64,000 bases of DNA from Gentiana macrophylla (lineage: Eukaryota > Streptophyta > Magnoliopsida > Gentianales > Gentianaceae). A program made the position numbers and the translations under genes. Positions 21,579-35,000 of this stretch are shown piece after piece; within the stretch, counting starts at the first letter, position 1; every line of letters begins with the position of its first letter. The notes beneath the pieces are model-generated. The model made no database searches and had not been told where the DNA came from. It was given only the letters and a program-made list of their open reading frames with translations. Where the stretch lies: the NCBI GenBank assembly GCA_026214975.1, contig CM047809.1, positions 131,450,561 through 131,514,560 of the forward strand, written 5' to 3'.

Positions 21579-24260
21579 ATGTTCCACCCTTATCTCCATA
21601 AGGCTGAACGTAACAAACTACCTCCTATGGAGATCACAGGTCATCCTTTTGATCAAAAGTCTTGGTGTTCACCATCACATTACATCATCTGAGAAACCTG
21701 CAGAGAAAACAAAAAATGACGGTGAAGAGGAAGAAACAGACAATCTAGATTTCCACATCTGGAATGTCAATAACGGACTGCTTGTATCATGGCTCCTAGG
21801 CACCATGAAGGAAGAAATTGTATGTATGGTGTGTGAAGAAGATGCAACTGCCTACCTGATTTGGACATCATTGGATCAGCAGTTGTTGCCCCATATAGTT
21901 GAGAAAGAAGGCAATCTCAAAAACATGCTTATAGGACTAAAGAAAGTGTTGGACATAAAATTTATGTTTTGATGATAATTCATCATATTTAATCTGTTAT
22001 TATCTTAACCCCATTGATGGAGTGTATTATCTTAACCCCATTGATGGAGTGCTGAAACCAGCTGTTATAGTGAAAAGCTAAAAGATGTCTAGAACTGAAT
22101 GTATATGTTTTACTAGAGTCGATATTTGTATAGGTTACATCGGACAAGCAATCGTAATAAATAGTAGTGTCGTGAAATCGAAAGCTGGAATCAAAAGCGA
22201 CTCGAGAATACACCAGAATCAAGCTCACTCAATCGAAGAAGGTAAGTTCATTGAGGACACATACTCGGTTGGCTTATCTAGAAGATGTAAGAACCGAGGA
22301 CACATACTCGATTATTGAAGATTGAAGAACGAGGGTTCAAACTCGCTTTATGAAGACCAAGTCGAGGCTCAGAAGTTAGACTTGAGCAAGTTTGTGGTGA
22401 CTGAATCGACTTTATGGATCTTGTATGAAGACCTAAGAATCATAAGGACAATGAATTCTTAGATGTTATATACTTATGGTGTACTCTGGTTAAGTCAAGT
22501 ATAATCAGATGAAGAATAGGAGTACTGATATTTGAAGAAGAGTAAAATCTCAGTTAATGCTCCAAGTCAGTCAAGAAATTGACAACTTACGAACTCAGTA
22601 TAAAACTGATCAGGAAACTCAGTTTTATAAGTCAGTCATCCAACAACTGAAAGTACATTCGAAAGTTGTAAAGGAAGCATTGTTATTGGATGAAATACTG
22701 ACAAGTCAGAACGGTCACAAAATATAACCGTTAAAAGATGAAGCGTTGATACAATTCGAATTCAAGCAAAATGAACGTTGGACCTTACACTATAAATAGA
22801 GGACTTTGCACCAATGATCATACACGAAGATTTATCAAGAATCAACAAGACTACAAGCATTTTTGTGCACTAGTCTCGTCCATTCAAATTGCTATCATCT
22901 TTGCGCTAACAAGATCAATCAAGAATTTCTTCAAGTGTTCAAGCTACACAGAATTCATCCAGATTCAGACACTTTGAAGAACCACAAACAAGAATCAATT
23001 TATTGATTCTCAACCCAACTTTGATTCTTCATCAAAGGTTTAGACTGTGAAGCAATCTGGTGAAGGATTTGCCAATGACAGTTGTATCAGTAGTCGGGTA
23101 GACTGTGTTTGTGGTGGTAGCTGGTGAAGAGGCATACGTAACCCTTCAAGGACCAGTGGCTCAAGCATTTGAAGAGCAACAATCCAACTTGTTCTTTGAT
23201 TGTTTAGATAGTGAAGCTAGGATTAGCCAAGGACTATTGTTTAGGACTTTTTGTAACAGCTCACCTCAAGAAGTTCTAGTGCAATTTTCCTCCTACACCA
23301 CAGGGTAAGAGAGGACTGGCAGGATTACACCACCTGGAACCTCTATAACTCTTGCTTCATTTACTTTACACATTTACATTCTGTTACTTATTTATTACAA
23401 CATTTATTATTGTTTTCACAGCATACTGAAGAACTGATTGTTACACAAGTCACAGTTCACAAACTGACATTCACCAGAATTTAGTTTTACACACTCAGCA
23501 TTAACTTAAAACTGAACTAAATCAGTTGACTAAGTTTTGTCTAAGTCAGTTGACTAAGTTTTGTCTAAGTCGAGTTTAACTTAAACTCGACTTTGTCACT
23601 CAACTCACACAAGTTAAAATCGAACTTTATAAGTTTAAAATACGATTTTGGTGACAAGTTTATTCACCCCCTCTAAACTTGTGTTAGCTTTTTCAAGGGG
23701 ACCAACAGAAAGGAACAAAATCAACTCGAGAATAATTGAGGAGTTCAAGTCCATTTGTGATTATCTTGCTGCAATCATTAAACCTGTGTCAGCTGCAATC
23801 ATTAAACCTGTGTCAGACTTGGATAAAGTATCCCAATTATCTCATGGGCTTGGCAACGAATACATGAACTTAAGGACTTCCATGCTCGCAAAACCACCAT
23901 ATCCTTCGTTTAGTCAGTTGATCATGGCTTTACATGGGTATGAAAAGACTATTAAGACCAAACAATCTGAACATAACGAGTTGATGAAACATAATCAAGC
24001 CTTCTTCTCCCAAAGAAGGAGATGAAGAGGATGATGGGGAAGTGGCAGAACATCCTTTAACTCACAGGGACGTGGCTTTGCACCTGTTGGATGTGGATGA
24101 GGTAACAACCAGCAACAACAATCAGGACAGAAAAAAGGAGAAGAAACAAAGTCTGAGAACAGCTTAGAGCTTCCATAAATTCTGATCCTAGATCAGCATG
24201 TCAAATTTGTGGAAGGATGAATCACACAACCATTGATTGCTTGTACAGGTTTGACTATGC
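21579..24260 (+). pseudogene. Copia A gag, split by a solo LTR
   Basis: Capsid-type protein of a Ty1/copia element. The first part (to 21946) has HKAERNKLPPMEITGHPFD, then WNVNNGLLVSWLLGTM and DATAYLIWTSLDQQ, the UBN2/retrotran_gag pattern. The second part (from 23713) continues with EEFKSICDYLAA, DLDKVSQLSHGLGNEYM and a zinc knuckle CQICGRMNHTTIDC near 24200. A 24-bp duplication (23768-23815) repeats AAIIKPVS. The two halves join cleanly if the solo LTR and one TSD copy are removed. Several frame breaks are present. Confidence 0.75.
21947..23707 (+). mobile_element. Solo LTR, SIRE family
   Basis: 1761 bp beginning TGTTGGACATAA and ending GGGACCAACA, flanked by GAAAG at 21942-21946 and 23708-23712. 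It is similar in ends and internal words to the SIRE LTRs at 29431 and 50049 but more diverged. It lies in the gag of Copia A, and unequal LTR recombination probably removed the rest. A 27-bp direct repeat sits at about 22000-22052. Confidence 0.9.
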
Positions 24261-24519
24261 CTATTAGTCTGAAGAAGTCCCAAAGGCTCTTGATGCTATG
24301 CATATTTCGGAAGGACAAGATCCCGCTTATGCAGAGATACAAGTGCAACATCTCATATGACCAATGATGAAGGTAAGTTATTCTAAAAAACACAAAGATA
24401 ATGATAAAGAAAAAACTATGTAGGAAATAGAGAAAACTTGATATCACCCACACAGAGATGCCTATGTTGGTAACCTAAAACTAAAAGATGTTACGTAATG
24501 CCTCCTTAACAAAAAAAAA

Positions 24520-25735
24520 AAACCTAATATCGGTTGGCAAATACACCTCAAATATTCAATTGCACCTTTGAGTTTACTAATGAAGGTTTTGACATTAAGG
24601 ACCAAGGGCAGAGGATGGTGGCACAAGGACATAAAATAGGGAAGTTGTATGCAGTGGATGAAGGCATAACAGAGGCATTAAGCATAGTAAGATCAGGCAT
24701 AGCAGTAGCATCAGTCTGGCATCAGAGGTTGGGGCACCCTCATGCAAAGGCCTTATATGTTTCAAATAAAAATGACCTTATTGATGTTAGTAGTTGGATT
24801 TCAAAACCAACCATTTGTGTTAGTTGCCAAATGGGTAAAAGTTGTAAGATTTCTTTTGATAAAAATAATAAAAGATCTGTTGTCCCATTAGAAAAGATAC
24901 ATTGTGACTTGTGGGGTAGTGCACCCATAAGCTCAAATCAAGGCTATCAGTACCATGTGGTGTTTGTTGATGATTTTTCTCGTTTTACTCAGTTGTATCC
25001 ACTAAAGAAAAAGTCGATTTTTATGATTGTTTCTTAAGATTTCAAAAATTGGCAAAGAAAACTAGTTAAATCATAAAGTGAAGGTATTCTAGTATGATGG
25101 GGTGGTGAATTCAAGTCTGTCCTTCTTGAATAGCTTGGCGGAATGTGGAATTGGTTTACAAATCTCACACCCCAAAGAAAGGCATATTGTAGAAAATGGG
25201 CTTACCTTAATGTTTCATGCACATACACCACAACATCTATGGGTTGAGGCCTTCCCAACTATTGTATATCTGATAAACAGACTGCCCTCTTCAGTCTTTA
25301 AGGGTACAACTCCTTATGTCCAGCTATTCAAAAGGGATCCAGATTACAGTGGTCTTAGAACCTTTGGGTGACACTGTTTTCCCACACTAAGGCATCATGG
25401 CCAATAAAATTTTTCTAAAAGAATTTTTCCATGTGTGTTTCCTGGATCATAAGGGATATATGTGTCTTGATCCTAAAACAAAAAGAGTATACATTTCAAG
25501 ACATGTAGTGTTTGATGAAGGGGTATTTCCCTTTGATACTTCCTCTACACAAGTATCACACACCGAGCTTGCATATCTTCAATACCCTACAACATTTGAG
25601 TGGTTCACTTCACAAGAAATCGAACAACAACCTACAACTTTGAACCAAACAATACTTCTCACTTTGCTTGCCCATCCTGCTCAGAAAATCAGCCAAATGC
25701 AAAACAAGAAGAGGTTGTGGTTGAAGCACACATAG
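24520..25735 (+). pseudogene. Copia A GAG-pre-integrase and integrase
   Basis: Integrase region of the same element. The zinc-binding part reads VWHQRLGHPHAK and CVSCQMGK. The catalytic core starts HCDLWGSAPISSNQGY (first Asp) and VVFVDDFSRFTQLYP (second Asp). Later pieces LWVEAFPTIVYLINRLPS and GYMCLDPKTKRVYISRHVVFDE are the conserved downstream blocks. The stretch that should hold the third catalytic acidic residue (25040-25100) is frameshifted and carries stops. The preceding protease is too decayed to identify. Confidence 0.8.
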
Positions 25736-26041
25736 AACCTATGATCAAAGTGAAAGGTAGGCCCAAAATCAAGATGAGGAAGATCAAGAAGGGTTAGATG
25801 TACTGTAAATAGTGGAGTATCATCTAGATGTACCAACTATAGTGGAGTATCATCTACCCGAGGTGACTCTCTCCAAGACACATGAGGACAAAAGACCCTG
25901 ATTACTTAAAAGATTATGCCATGAATACAGAGGGATTCTAACATCGACTGAACCTAGGTTTCTCAAGACAAATTCTAAGACAACCTAAATGGATTCATGC
26001 AATGAGGAGGAACTAGATGCCCTAGCCAGAAACAACACATA

Positions 26042-27035
26042 GACTCTGTTCCTCCCAGACCTTCAAATGCCAATATTATTAGCTCAAAGTGGGTCTTCAA
26101 GGTTAAAACCAAGGAAGATGGGAGCCGTGAGAGATACAAACCAAGGCTAGTGGCTCAAGGCTACTCACAACTGTCAGGGATAGACTATGAAGAGACTTTT
26201 ATCCCTGTTATAAAACCAACCACAATCAGATTAATACTATCCTTGGATGTCTCCTGTGGATGGATTATGAAACAACTAGATGTCAAAAATGCTTTCTTGC
26301 ATGGACACTTTAAAGAAGTTGTCTACATAGAACAACCACCTGGGTTTAAGGATCAACACCAACCAGATCATGTATGTCTTTTACATAAGTCACTCTATGG
26401 GCTTAAACAAGCCCCTAGGGCTTGGTTTGACAGGTTATCTCAATATCTACTTCAAATTAATTTCTACTGCAGCATGTCAGATTCTTCTATTTTTGTTTTC
26501 AAGGCACCAACAGTTACTGTCATTCTACTTATCTATGTAGATGACATTATAGTTACAGGTAACAATCCAGAATTCATTACAGGATTGATCCTTAAGTTAG
26601 GGCATGAATTTTCACTTAAGGACCTAGGGTCTCTTAAATATTTTCTAGGAATCGAGGTCAAACACACTGCAGCAAGGATCTTTCTCACACAGCACAAGTA
26701 TGCCCATTCTCTTTTAGACAAAACTAACATGTTGGGCTGTTATGCTATTGCTACTCCTCTGGCTCTTAAAACTCAAGCTAAGGCTTCATATGAGGATCCC
26801 TTTTGTGCCTTTACTTATAGAAGTGTGGTTGGTGCTCTACAATATCTTACCTTTACTAGACCTGACATAACACATGCTGTAAATTGTGTATGTCGGCACT
26901 TTTCTACTCCTACTTTGGGTCATTTCAAGGAAGTGAAAAGGATTCTGCGTTTTATTAAAGGTACAACAGCACATGGCCTATAGTGATGCGGATTGGGCAG
27001 GGTGTCCAACCACTAGGCGAAGCACTAGTGGTTAT
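26042..27035 (+). pseudogene. Copia A reverse transcriptase and truncated RNase H
   Basis: RVT_2 domain of Ty1/copia: [42 protein letters not shown], the catalytic YVDDIIVTG and YFLGIEVK, then [13 protein letters not shown]. The longest frame is 26150-26983 and is uninterrupted; the N-terminal SSKWVFKVKTKEDGS lies just upstream without an ATG. RNase H survives only as YSDADWAGCPTTRRSTSGY, fused to AHGL by a deletion of about 15 codons, and stops where Copia B begins at 27036. Confidence 0.85.
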
Positions 27036-27353
27036 TGATGAAGTTTATATAATTATAAACTGAAAGTAAAATGCGGAACTATTATTGATGAACTGAAAGT
27101 TACTAGTTAGGTTACAATGTAGTTGATCATGGGGTATTTATAACTTCATACACCTCATGAATCAGTTAGAAGTAAGTTACAAATGGTTACTACTAACTAT
27201 AACTGAATAACCACTTTCTACATTACACTATACTAGACTACTCAGCAGGCTGTTGTCCTCATACTGTCAGCAGGCTGCTATGCCTTCACACTATCAGTAG
27301 AGTGTATTAGCTGACTGCACTCAGCATTCCCTTCAGCCTCTATATTTGTAACA
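27036..27353 (-). mobile_element. 3' LTR of minus-strand Copia B
   Basis: 318 bp. The minus strand reads TGTTACAAATATAGAGG... and ends CTTCATCA. It is preceded on the minus strand by a polypurine tract (CACTTGAGGGG, 27363-27354). The boundary abuts the broken RNase H of Copia A, so Copia B inserted there. The other end lies beyond the SIRE and is truncated, so no TSD can be confirmed. Confidence 0.7.
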
Positions 27354-29425
27354 CCCCTCAAGTGAGAGTGGTATATGAACAACTTGCACTCGATTCCATT
27401 CAAATACTTGAACTCTGGAAGATCTTTAAAATTCTTAATTTGTCTAGTAGGTAAGAGAAAATAGGTGCATCCAAGGCCTTGGTGAGGATGTCAGCTACTT
27501 GTTCTCTTGTGTTCACTGGATGAAGTTTGACAAGTCCTAATTTGACTTTGTCTCGCACAACATGGCAATAAATTGCAATATGTTTTGTTCTTTCATGAAA
27601 GTCTGGGTTATGAGCAATGCACATTGCACTGCCATTGTCACAAAATAACACAGCAGGCACCTGAACTGGAACCTGAAAATCCTGTAGTATATAATAAGCC
27701 ACTTGATTTCACAAACCGCATTTGCCATAGCCTTGTACTCAGCCTCTGATGGGCTTCTAGCTATAGTTGTTTGTTTCTTGGCCTTCCAAGAGATCGGAGC
27801 ATCTCCTAGAAATATAATATAACCTGATACTAATCTTCTTGTTTCAGGACAACCATCCTAATTATTGTCTATAAAACCTTTAAGTACAAAGTTGTTGTCT
27901 GCTGGGAATAAGACTCCTTGACCAGGATTAGTCTCAAATACCTTAGAATCCTATAAGTTGCCTTCATATGTCTTTCAGTAGGAGTGTCTAGAAATTGACT
28001 CTGCTGCTGAACCGCATAGGCAATATCTGGTCTGGTGAAGGTAAGATAGATAAGTTTGCCCACTAAGGATCTGTAAGCAGTATTATCCCCCAAAATGGGT
28101 GAATCACCATGCTGTAAAGTTTTCTTAGACTCCTTGGGTGTCAGCAGGTTTTGCTCCCAAAAATTCATATTCTTCTAGGAGATTAAGGATGTATTTTCTT
28201 TGAGAGGTTGATATGCCTGCAGGTGTTCTAGAAGCTTCAATGCCTAGGAAATATCTCAATTTTCCAAGATCCTTAATAGTGAATTGCTGATGTAGGGCAT
28301 CCTTGACCTGCTGAAGTAACTTCTCATTAAGGCTTGCTGCTATGATGTCATCTACATAGACTAGCAAAGCAATAAAGTACTGTCCTGAACCTTTTGCGAA
28401 TCAACTGTGGTCATTTTTGGATTGAATGAATCCTTGAGCCTCCAAGAAACCAATCAACTTGCAATTCCATTGTCTGCTGGCTTGCTTGAGGCCATACAAT
28501 GACATAGTAAGTCTGCAAACTTGATTCTGTTTAGTTGCTGCACAACCTAGGGGTAACTACATGTATACTTCTTCATGCAGATCTTCATGTAAGAAAGCAG
28601 TGTTGACATCCATCTGATGTAAATGCCAATTATTAGCTGTTGTTGCTGCAAGTAATGTTCTGACATAGTAATCTTGACAACATGAGAGAAGGTTTCTTGA
28701 TAATCAATCCCATATGTTTGAGTGTAGCCTTTTGCTACTAGTATAGCTTTATATCTCTCTACTGAACCATCAGGGTTGTATTTGATTCTATATACCCATT
28801 TGCACCCAAAGGGTTTCTTGCCTGGGAGCAGATCAACTCTATGTATGAGTCTTTTGTAGAGCTTCAATCTCTTTTTGCATTGCTTTTTTTCCATTCATCA
28901 TGCTTGATGACTTGATTGTAAGTCTTAGGTTCTTTAACATCATCAATATCATTAATGAATCGGCATAATTTGTTTGAGAGATTGTCCAGGGCTCATGATT
29001 GCACTCAAGCAGTGTGGAGTCTCTTTAACACTATGAGCACCTCCTTGATAAAAGGTTGGTGATTTCTTTGTTCTTGTGGACCTTATTAAATGTGTGGGTT
29101 CATGTGCCTGATTAACTGGCACATGCTCTTCATTGGATGCCTCAGCTGCAGCTAATCCTGTGTCTGGCTGGTCTGCTGAGTCATTCAGCAGATCATCAAA
29201 ACTCTCCATTATTAGTAAAGGAATGGGCATGTCAGCAAGATATCTAGTCCTTCCTAATACCTGTTGAAATAGAGAAAATAAGTCTCATGGAATTGAGTAT
29301 TTCTATCAACAAAGATGTCTTTGTTGGTAATATCTAAAAGAATAGCACCCTTGGACGTGTTTGAATTCCCAAGAAAGACACAAGTCCTACATCTTGTCTT
29401 GTTTATTTTGTCATGTACTGCTAAA
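27354..29425 (-). pseudogene. Copia B pol (RT, RNase H, part of integrase)
   Basis: Ty1/copia polyprotein on the minus strand. From high to low coordinates it has integrase C-terminal blocks (CVFLGNSNTSKGAILLDI), a linker (EPTHLIRSTRTKKSPTFYQ) and RT with [46 protein letters not shown] and DLGKLRYFLGIEAS. RNase H follows with [30 protein letters not shown] and NTREQVADILTKALDAP. Frameshifts and stops occur in RT and RNase H. The preceding integrase blocks continue on the far side of the SIRE element at 51761-51876. Confidence 0.85.
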
Positions 29426-29430
29426 GTGTG

Positions 29431-31127
29431 TGTTGGACTTATTTTTATGTTTTGATGATGAGTGCCAGACTAACTATTATAGTGCAAAGGCAAAAAGATG
29501 TCTAGATCAAATGTATAGGTTTATTAGAGTTTGATCTTTGTATAGGTTTGATCAAACAAGCACTGTAATGGTCACCGATTCATATCAATGAGATGGTCTC
29601 TATATCGATGGGGTAGATAGGTCAAGAGACTAGTCTGGAACCTCTTTGAAGACCGGAAGGCGAGGCTCAAACTCGATTCTGAAAGGCTAAGGGATCAAAC
29701 TTAGTGATTAAAGTCAAGGATATGGAATCAGAATTTAGGCAAGTCTGTGATGACCTAAACTGATTACGTATACCTTGTGTACAAGGTGTAAGTTCCATAA
29801 GTTGGAAGATGTTTGGAACTTGGTTACAATTAAAAAGGTGTAATCTAACGTCACAAATAAAAGTTAGATAAAAGAAATCAGCTGCATTGTATTTGATACA
29901 CAGCAAATTGCTGTTCAGCAGACTGATAGGTATTACAGCAGACTGATGAACCTGCTGATAATATACCTCGATTAATTCAAGATTACATTGGAAGATTACA
30001 TGGAAAATGACAGCTAACAACCTCTGACTTATCAAACAAATCAGTGGTTGAGATTAAAAGGACGTTGGGGTGATTCAGGATTTTATCCAATGGATATAAG
30101 TCAAGGGTGGATAGATCGCCTTTGTCAAAAAGGATTACGCGATTATCGATCCTATGAACAGTGACAGAAAGCAAGTCAAATGGGACAAAACCAGGAACGG
30201 CTACATTTGAATTTCAAATACAAGTCACATGCATTCCTACCTATAAATAGAGGACTTCCAACTCAGAAAAGAGAGAGGATGATTTGATGAATTTTTAAGA
30301 GAAAAATATAAGAGATAATTTTGAGCTGCAAAAAGAACCTGCTGAACTTACTGAGCTTAAAGCTACTGATCCAGAGAAAATCTTCAAGTGTATTCTGTAT
30401 TCAAGCTACATCAAGTTTACACACTTGAAGACTACAAGCTGCTGATTATATCATCCCAATCAAGCTGCTGCAACTGAATCATTTACTTGATTCAATCTTT
30501 ATTTTATAAAGAACTCCTGCTTGAAGGCAGTGAAGCATCCATTGGGTGTGAAAGATCGTTGTTTGTGGTGGAGCCGGTGAAGAGGCAATCCTACCTTCAA
30601 GGACCAGTGGAAGACTTTGGAGCAAAGACAATCCTACTGTTTCAAGTGTTCGGTTTGTGAAGCCATAGTTATTGGTGAAGGACAAGCAACTTAGGAATCT
30701 TTTGTAATACTACATCAAAGATCTCTAGTGAATTACCTCCAACATCACATGAGAAGAGTGGGTGACGAGATTACACCACCTGGAACCACTATAAAAATTG
30801 CCTACTTACTTTCTGCATTTACATTTTGCATTTAGTTTACTATACACATCAACCTACTGAATCTAACAACTGAAATCACACACAGACACTACTGAGTATC
30901 TAATTAGTATCATATTTAACAACAAGTAATAAGGCTTAATTTTTGATATAATTCCGCTGCACAAATTCAGTAAACTCAACCGTCCGTGAGACTCATGTAT
31001 CGGCCAGAAAGTTCTTGAGAGGTATCGCAGTTTCTTGAAGTTCTTTGAATTTGTTAACTCCAACGTTTTAAGTGTTAAGTTTATTCACCCCTCTAAACTT
31101 AACCAAAGCCTTTTCAAGGACCAACAA
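29431..31127 (+). mobile_element. SIRE 5' LTR
   Basis: 1697 bp, TGTTGGACTTATTT to AGGACCAACA. The core promoter is CTATAAATAGAGG near 30241-30253. It is closely similar over its length to the 3' LTR at 50049-51755, apart from clustered differences at CTG-rich words. Confidence 0.9.
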
Positions 31128-31129
31128 TT

Positions 31130-31141
31130 GGTATCGGAGCG
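31130..31141 (+). promoter_or_regulatory. SIRE primer binding site, iMet type
   Basis: TGGTATCGGAGC differs by one base from the tRNA-iMet complement TGGTATCAGAGC and lies 2 bp after the LTR. Confidence 0.8.
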
Positions 31142-31228
31142 TGTACTTTGCTCAAGTAATCCTACTTGTTGTACTTGAGAAAATACTTTGAAACTTTTTC
31201 AAATCACTGATTTTCAAAGACTTGCATC

Positions 31229-33115
31229 ATGGATAACAACCAGTATGCTAGAACTATGCTGATGTGTTCTATAGATATATTTGATGAATATAAACATCGA
31301 ATGCAGGCTTACCTTGCTGCAACTCATGATGAATTGATGGATGTGCTGATAGATGGACCACTGGAGATTGTCAAAGCTGTAACAGTGGGAGATGAGACTC
31401 AGTACATTCCAAAACCAAAAAGAGAATGGAATGCTGAAGATAGAAAGAGAGCAAACCTCAACAATATTGCTATTGATATCATTTATAGAACCTTGGATAG
31501 CAATATGTACATGAAGGTTAAAGATTGCAAAAGCAAATTAAAGAACTTTAGGACAAAATACAGCTTGATCTCATGAAGGCACCGATGAAATCAAGAAGAA
31601 TAAAATCGATTGTAGCAAAGAAGAAGTTCCAAAAGTTTGAAATGAAACCCAATGAAACCATTGAACAAATGAAATCTAGGTTCATTGCATTTCTGGATGA
31701 ACTCACCCTGCTGAGTGTTATTTACTCAAAAGAAGAAATCAACACAAAAATCTTGGAAGCTTTACTCACATGAGATGGATGGAAGATGAAGGTGTGACCA
31801 TAGAAGAAATGAGAAGACCGCTGCATGAAGAGGATACATTCAAGTTATTCTTAGATCTTAAGGCATATGAATTCAAAAAGAAGTTGTCACCTACTACTTG
31901 AAAGGAAGAGCCAAAAACTACAACCTTCAAGTCGCTTCACATCAAGAAGAAGCATCGAAGCTAAAGATGACTTCTTGGATGAGATGCAAGAGCAGATTGC
32001 ACTCTTGAGCAAGAAGATCGAGAATAATGAAAGGTGGAAAGGGTTCTCCAAGGAATTTCAACAAGAAATTCGAGTGAAAAGAAGAAAGAAGAACCAAAGA
32101 AAGACAATGATTATCTATGTTTTCATTGCAAGAAACCAGACACTTCAAACCTCAGAATGTCCCGAGTTAAAACAAAGTAAGGAACCTGATTATCTGTGGC
32201 TTCAATTGCAAAAAGCCTGGACATATCGGACCGATTTGTCTGGACCTCATCAAGACCAAAAGCCGCCAAAGAAAGAAGATATGGCAAGAAGGCTATGGTT
32301 CTTTGAAGATGAATCGAGGGTATGAAGTGGAATCAAAAAGGAAATGAATCGGATGACACAAAGATTAGTTTCTTTGAAATGGAAGATTATGCATTAATGG
32401 CTAATATGGATGAAACAGAGGAGGTATACAATCAGTATCAATTAACACTCTATTTGAAGTGATTGTGAATCAACTTGTGGTTCAAATCCTAGAAACTCGA
32501 CAATGAAGAAGCTTTGGATGCCATCCTCAATCAATCGAGGAAAATACAATCTGGTTATGAGATTGTGAAGGCTTTGAAAAGAAGCTCTTCAAGTAGAAGT
32601 TGAAATATTGAATCTTTGAATTAAGGGTTCTCAAATGTAAGGAAAAGATGTTGGATGAATCGGTATAAGCTCTTTGAACATCCAAAGAGCCTCTGAATCT
32701 GGCGATCCATCTTGTTTCTCTACTGCATACAAATCTGGAAAGCCTTATGGTGTTAGAACTGGGCTTGGATATGGAACTCAACAATCCAAAAAGAGTGGAT
32801 CCAGTAAGGCTAATGAACCTAGTGCCAGGATTGGTCCTAAGTTTGTACCTGCACAAGATCCAACTCCCAAGAAGGTTCTTTGAGGCGAAGAAACCCACAC
32901 GAGAATGCTTCAAGGAAGCAAAATCAGAAGTCAAAGAAGTCAACAGCTCCCAATAAAAGGAACAAATCCAAAAATAGGATCATTGTGCCTACAACTCTGC
33001 GATATGCGGACTGCTACCAAGTCTGCTGGACCACAGAAGGGTAAGAAACAGAAATATTCCAAGGATAAGAATCCTAAACCCAAAAATGTTAATCATTCAA
33101 GGGATACTTATCTCA
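31229..33115 (+). pseudogene. SIRE gag
   Basis: Starts at ATG 31229 (MDNNQYARTML). Conserved Gag blocks are IDIFDEYKHRMQAYLAATHD, KREWNAEDRKRANLNNIAID and, after a deletion and frame change, FEMKPNETIEQMKSRFIAFL. A CCHC knuckle is recognisable at about 32115-32160 (CFHCKKP) but is frameshifted in its second half. From 31760 onward frames change repeatedly. The 3' end is interrupted at 33115 by the Athila-type remnant; LFPTDGD at 35378-35400 continues it. Confidence 0.75.
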
Positions 33116-34124
33116 GGGGGTGATGAGAGAAAAATACACCCACTAAAATATTGGTCCCCGGCAACGGCGCCAATTTTTGATGAGCTAAAATTTACCCCTC
33201 AAAAATACATTTATAGAAACTCATAATCAGGTAAACTAACTCTCTAACTGGCAGAGTACCAGGTCAGATTGTTAGGATAGCTACAGGAGTACGAGGTCGT
33301 CCCAAGAGAAATGTGGTTGTGAGTACCAAAGCGAACGTGGTTCTTAGTGTAGGCGATCAAAGTTTTAAGTGGAGTGTTTATACTAATGCGAAAATGTAAA
33401 GATTATTCTAACGAGTTTAACTAGGTGATTAAAAAGCATAGCCGAGCCATGATCCAACAGGTTATCTCCCCACAGGAAAAACTTGATAAGGAGTGTGTTT
33501 TATCTGATTCAGTTCATACGATATTCACGGGAGTCAACTTTTTATTCTTACGTTAAGATCTGAACAGCTCTCACTTAACCCCCACACTAGGTTTATTAAC
33601 CCTCCCTTTAGAGAGCTAACTCGCCTAACATGGTTGACCAGAATAAAAAGCCGTTGAAAAACCTCACAGAAAACATAGTTTTAACGTGTCACTTAGGTTT
33701 CCAATCTAACGATTAAGACTATGGTTTAGTGATTTTAAAACATGTTTCGCACATCTCGTAAAAATAAGAATCTCACTTAGGCATAGTCCAGATCTCGTAA
33801 AAATAAGAATCTCACTTAGGCATAGTCCAGATCTGTCACTTAGATTGTCAATCTAACAATCAGGACTATGATTAGTGATATCCATATCTCACATCTCACC
33901 GCAAAATACATTTATAAGCTCGATGTAACCGTGAACAAAGTTGTCAATTTTATTCAAAGCTACTAAAATGATCAAAACGGGTTTTAAAACATGAGTTTAT
34001 CATACGAACGTTTAATTACGCGCACACAACTCCCATCTCGTCTCCCGAGGGTCGATTTCACCCGTTTTCACATAATTCGGCTATACAACTACTTTAGCTA
34101 TTCATAACAACGGAGAAAACAACG

Positions 34125-34127
<3 letters not shown>

Positions 34128-34163
<36 letters not shown>

Positions 34164-34165
34164 CG
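34128..34165. repeat. (AT)n microsatellite in the Athila-type LTR
   Basis: A simple AT repeat with an interrupted TATATAAATATATATA tail. Probably length-variable. Confidence 0.85.
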
Positions 34166-34405
34166 TATATATATAAATATATATATGACAAAAACGAAAG
34201 AAACAATAAAGAAAGAACGTAATTGAAATTATATTAAAACGATAACTAGTCGGGTTATTACACCGACATTATAACTACATATATATCTAATTTAGGCCCC
34301 CCAAAACATAAATTAAAAAGAAAGGAAAAGAAGAAGAAGGATGGGAAGAAGGGGGCCACGATCACAATGCTGCTGCTCTCCTATATATTGGGAAAGATTT
34401 TGGGG

Positions 34406-34440
34406 CCGGATCGATCCGGGAACAGGCCGGATCGATCCGG
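34406..34440. repeat. Two perfect 14-bp palindromes in LTR promoter
   Basis: CCGGATCGATCCGG occurs at 34406-34419 and 34427-34440, about 20 bp upstream (minus strand) of a TATA-like TATATAG at 34387-34381. This is the same relative position as the quasi-palindrome arrays of the other Athila-type LTRs. Confidence 0.85.
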
Positions 34441-34577
34441 GCTCAAATGATTACATCTGTAACCGTTTTTCCTTCTAGAAGCTCATATATTGCAATAAAA
34501 CTTATAAAATTCATATCTTGAGTTGTAGACCTCCAAAAATTGCAAACGAAATGCCAAAATTACGGTCTCGAGAAACT

Positions 34578-35000
34578 CTACAACTTTCATGAAGGACTCT
34601 TCTTCAGAAAATGTCGTTTTGATGAGCCATTCGTATGTCGTGTCGTTTTCGGGATTTTCCACTAATACGAATTGATTAGCCACTTGACCACCATTTGAGT
34701 TGTAGAAGTCCGATTGACTTGATTCAAAATCCATTGGAAAGAGTTCTTGAAGATATACAACTTTTATGAAGGAAACTTCTTCAGAAAATGTCGTTTTGAT
34801 GAGCCATTCGTATTACGAAGATATTTCGGGATTTCTACTAATCCGAATTGATTAGTCAATTGACCATAACTTGAGTTGTAGAACTCCAATTGATGTGATT
34901 CAAAGTGCGTTGGAAAGCTTATGTGAAGATCTACAACTTTTATTAAGAAGTCATCCCCTGAAAATGCCTCTAAGCTGGGTCAAATCTCCGTCGAAACAGG
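34578..35000. repeat. ~177-bp tandem repeat inside the LTR
   Basis: About 2.4 diverged units. The word TACAACTTT recurs at 34579, 34756 and 34932, with shared TTCTTCAGAAAATGTCGTTT, GATGAGCCATTCGTAT and GAATTGATTAG blocks. It lies in the 5' part of the minus-strand LTR, upstream of the palindromes. Confidence 0.8.
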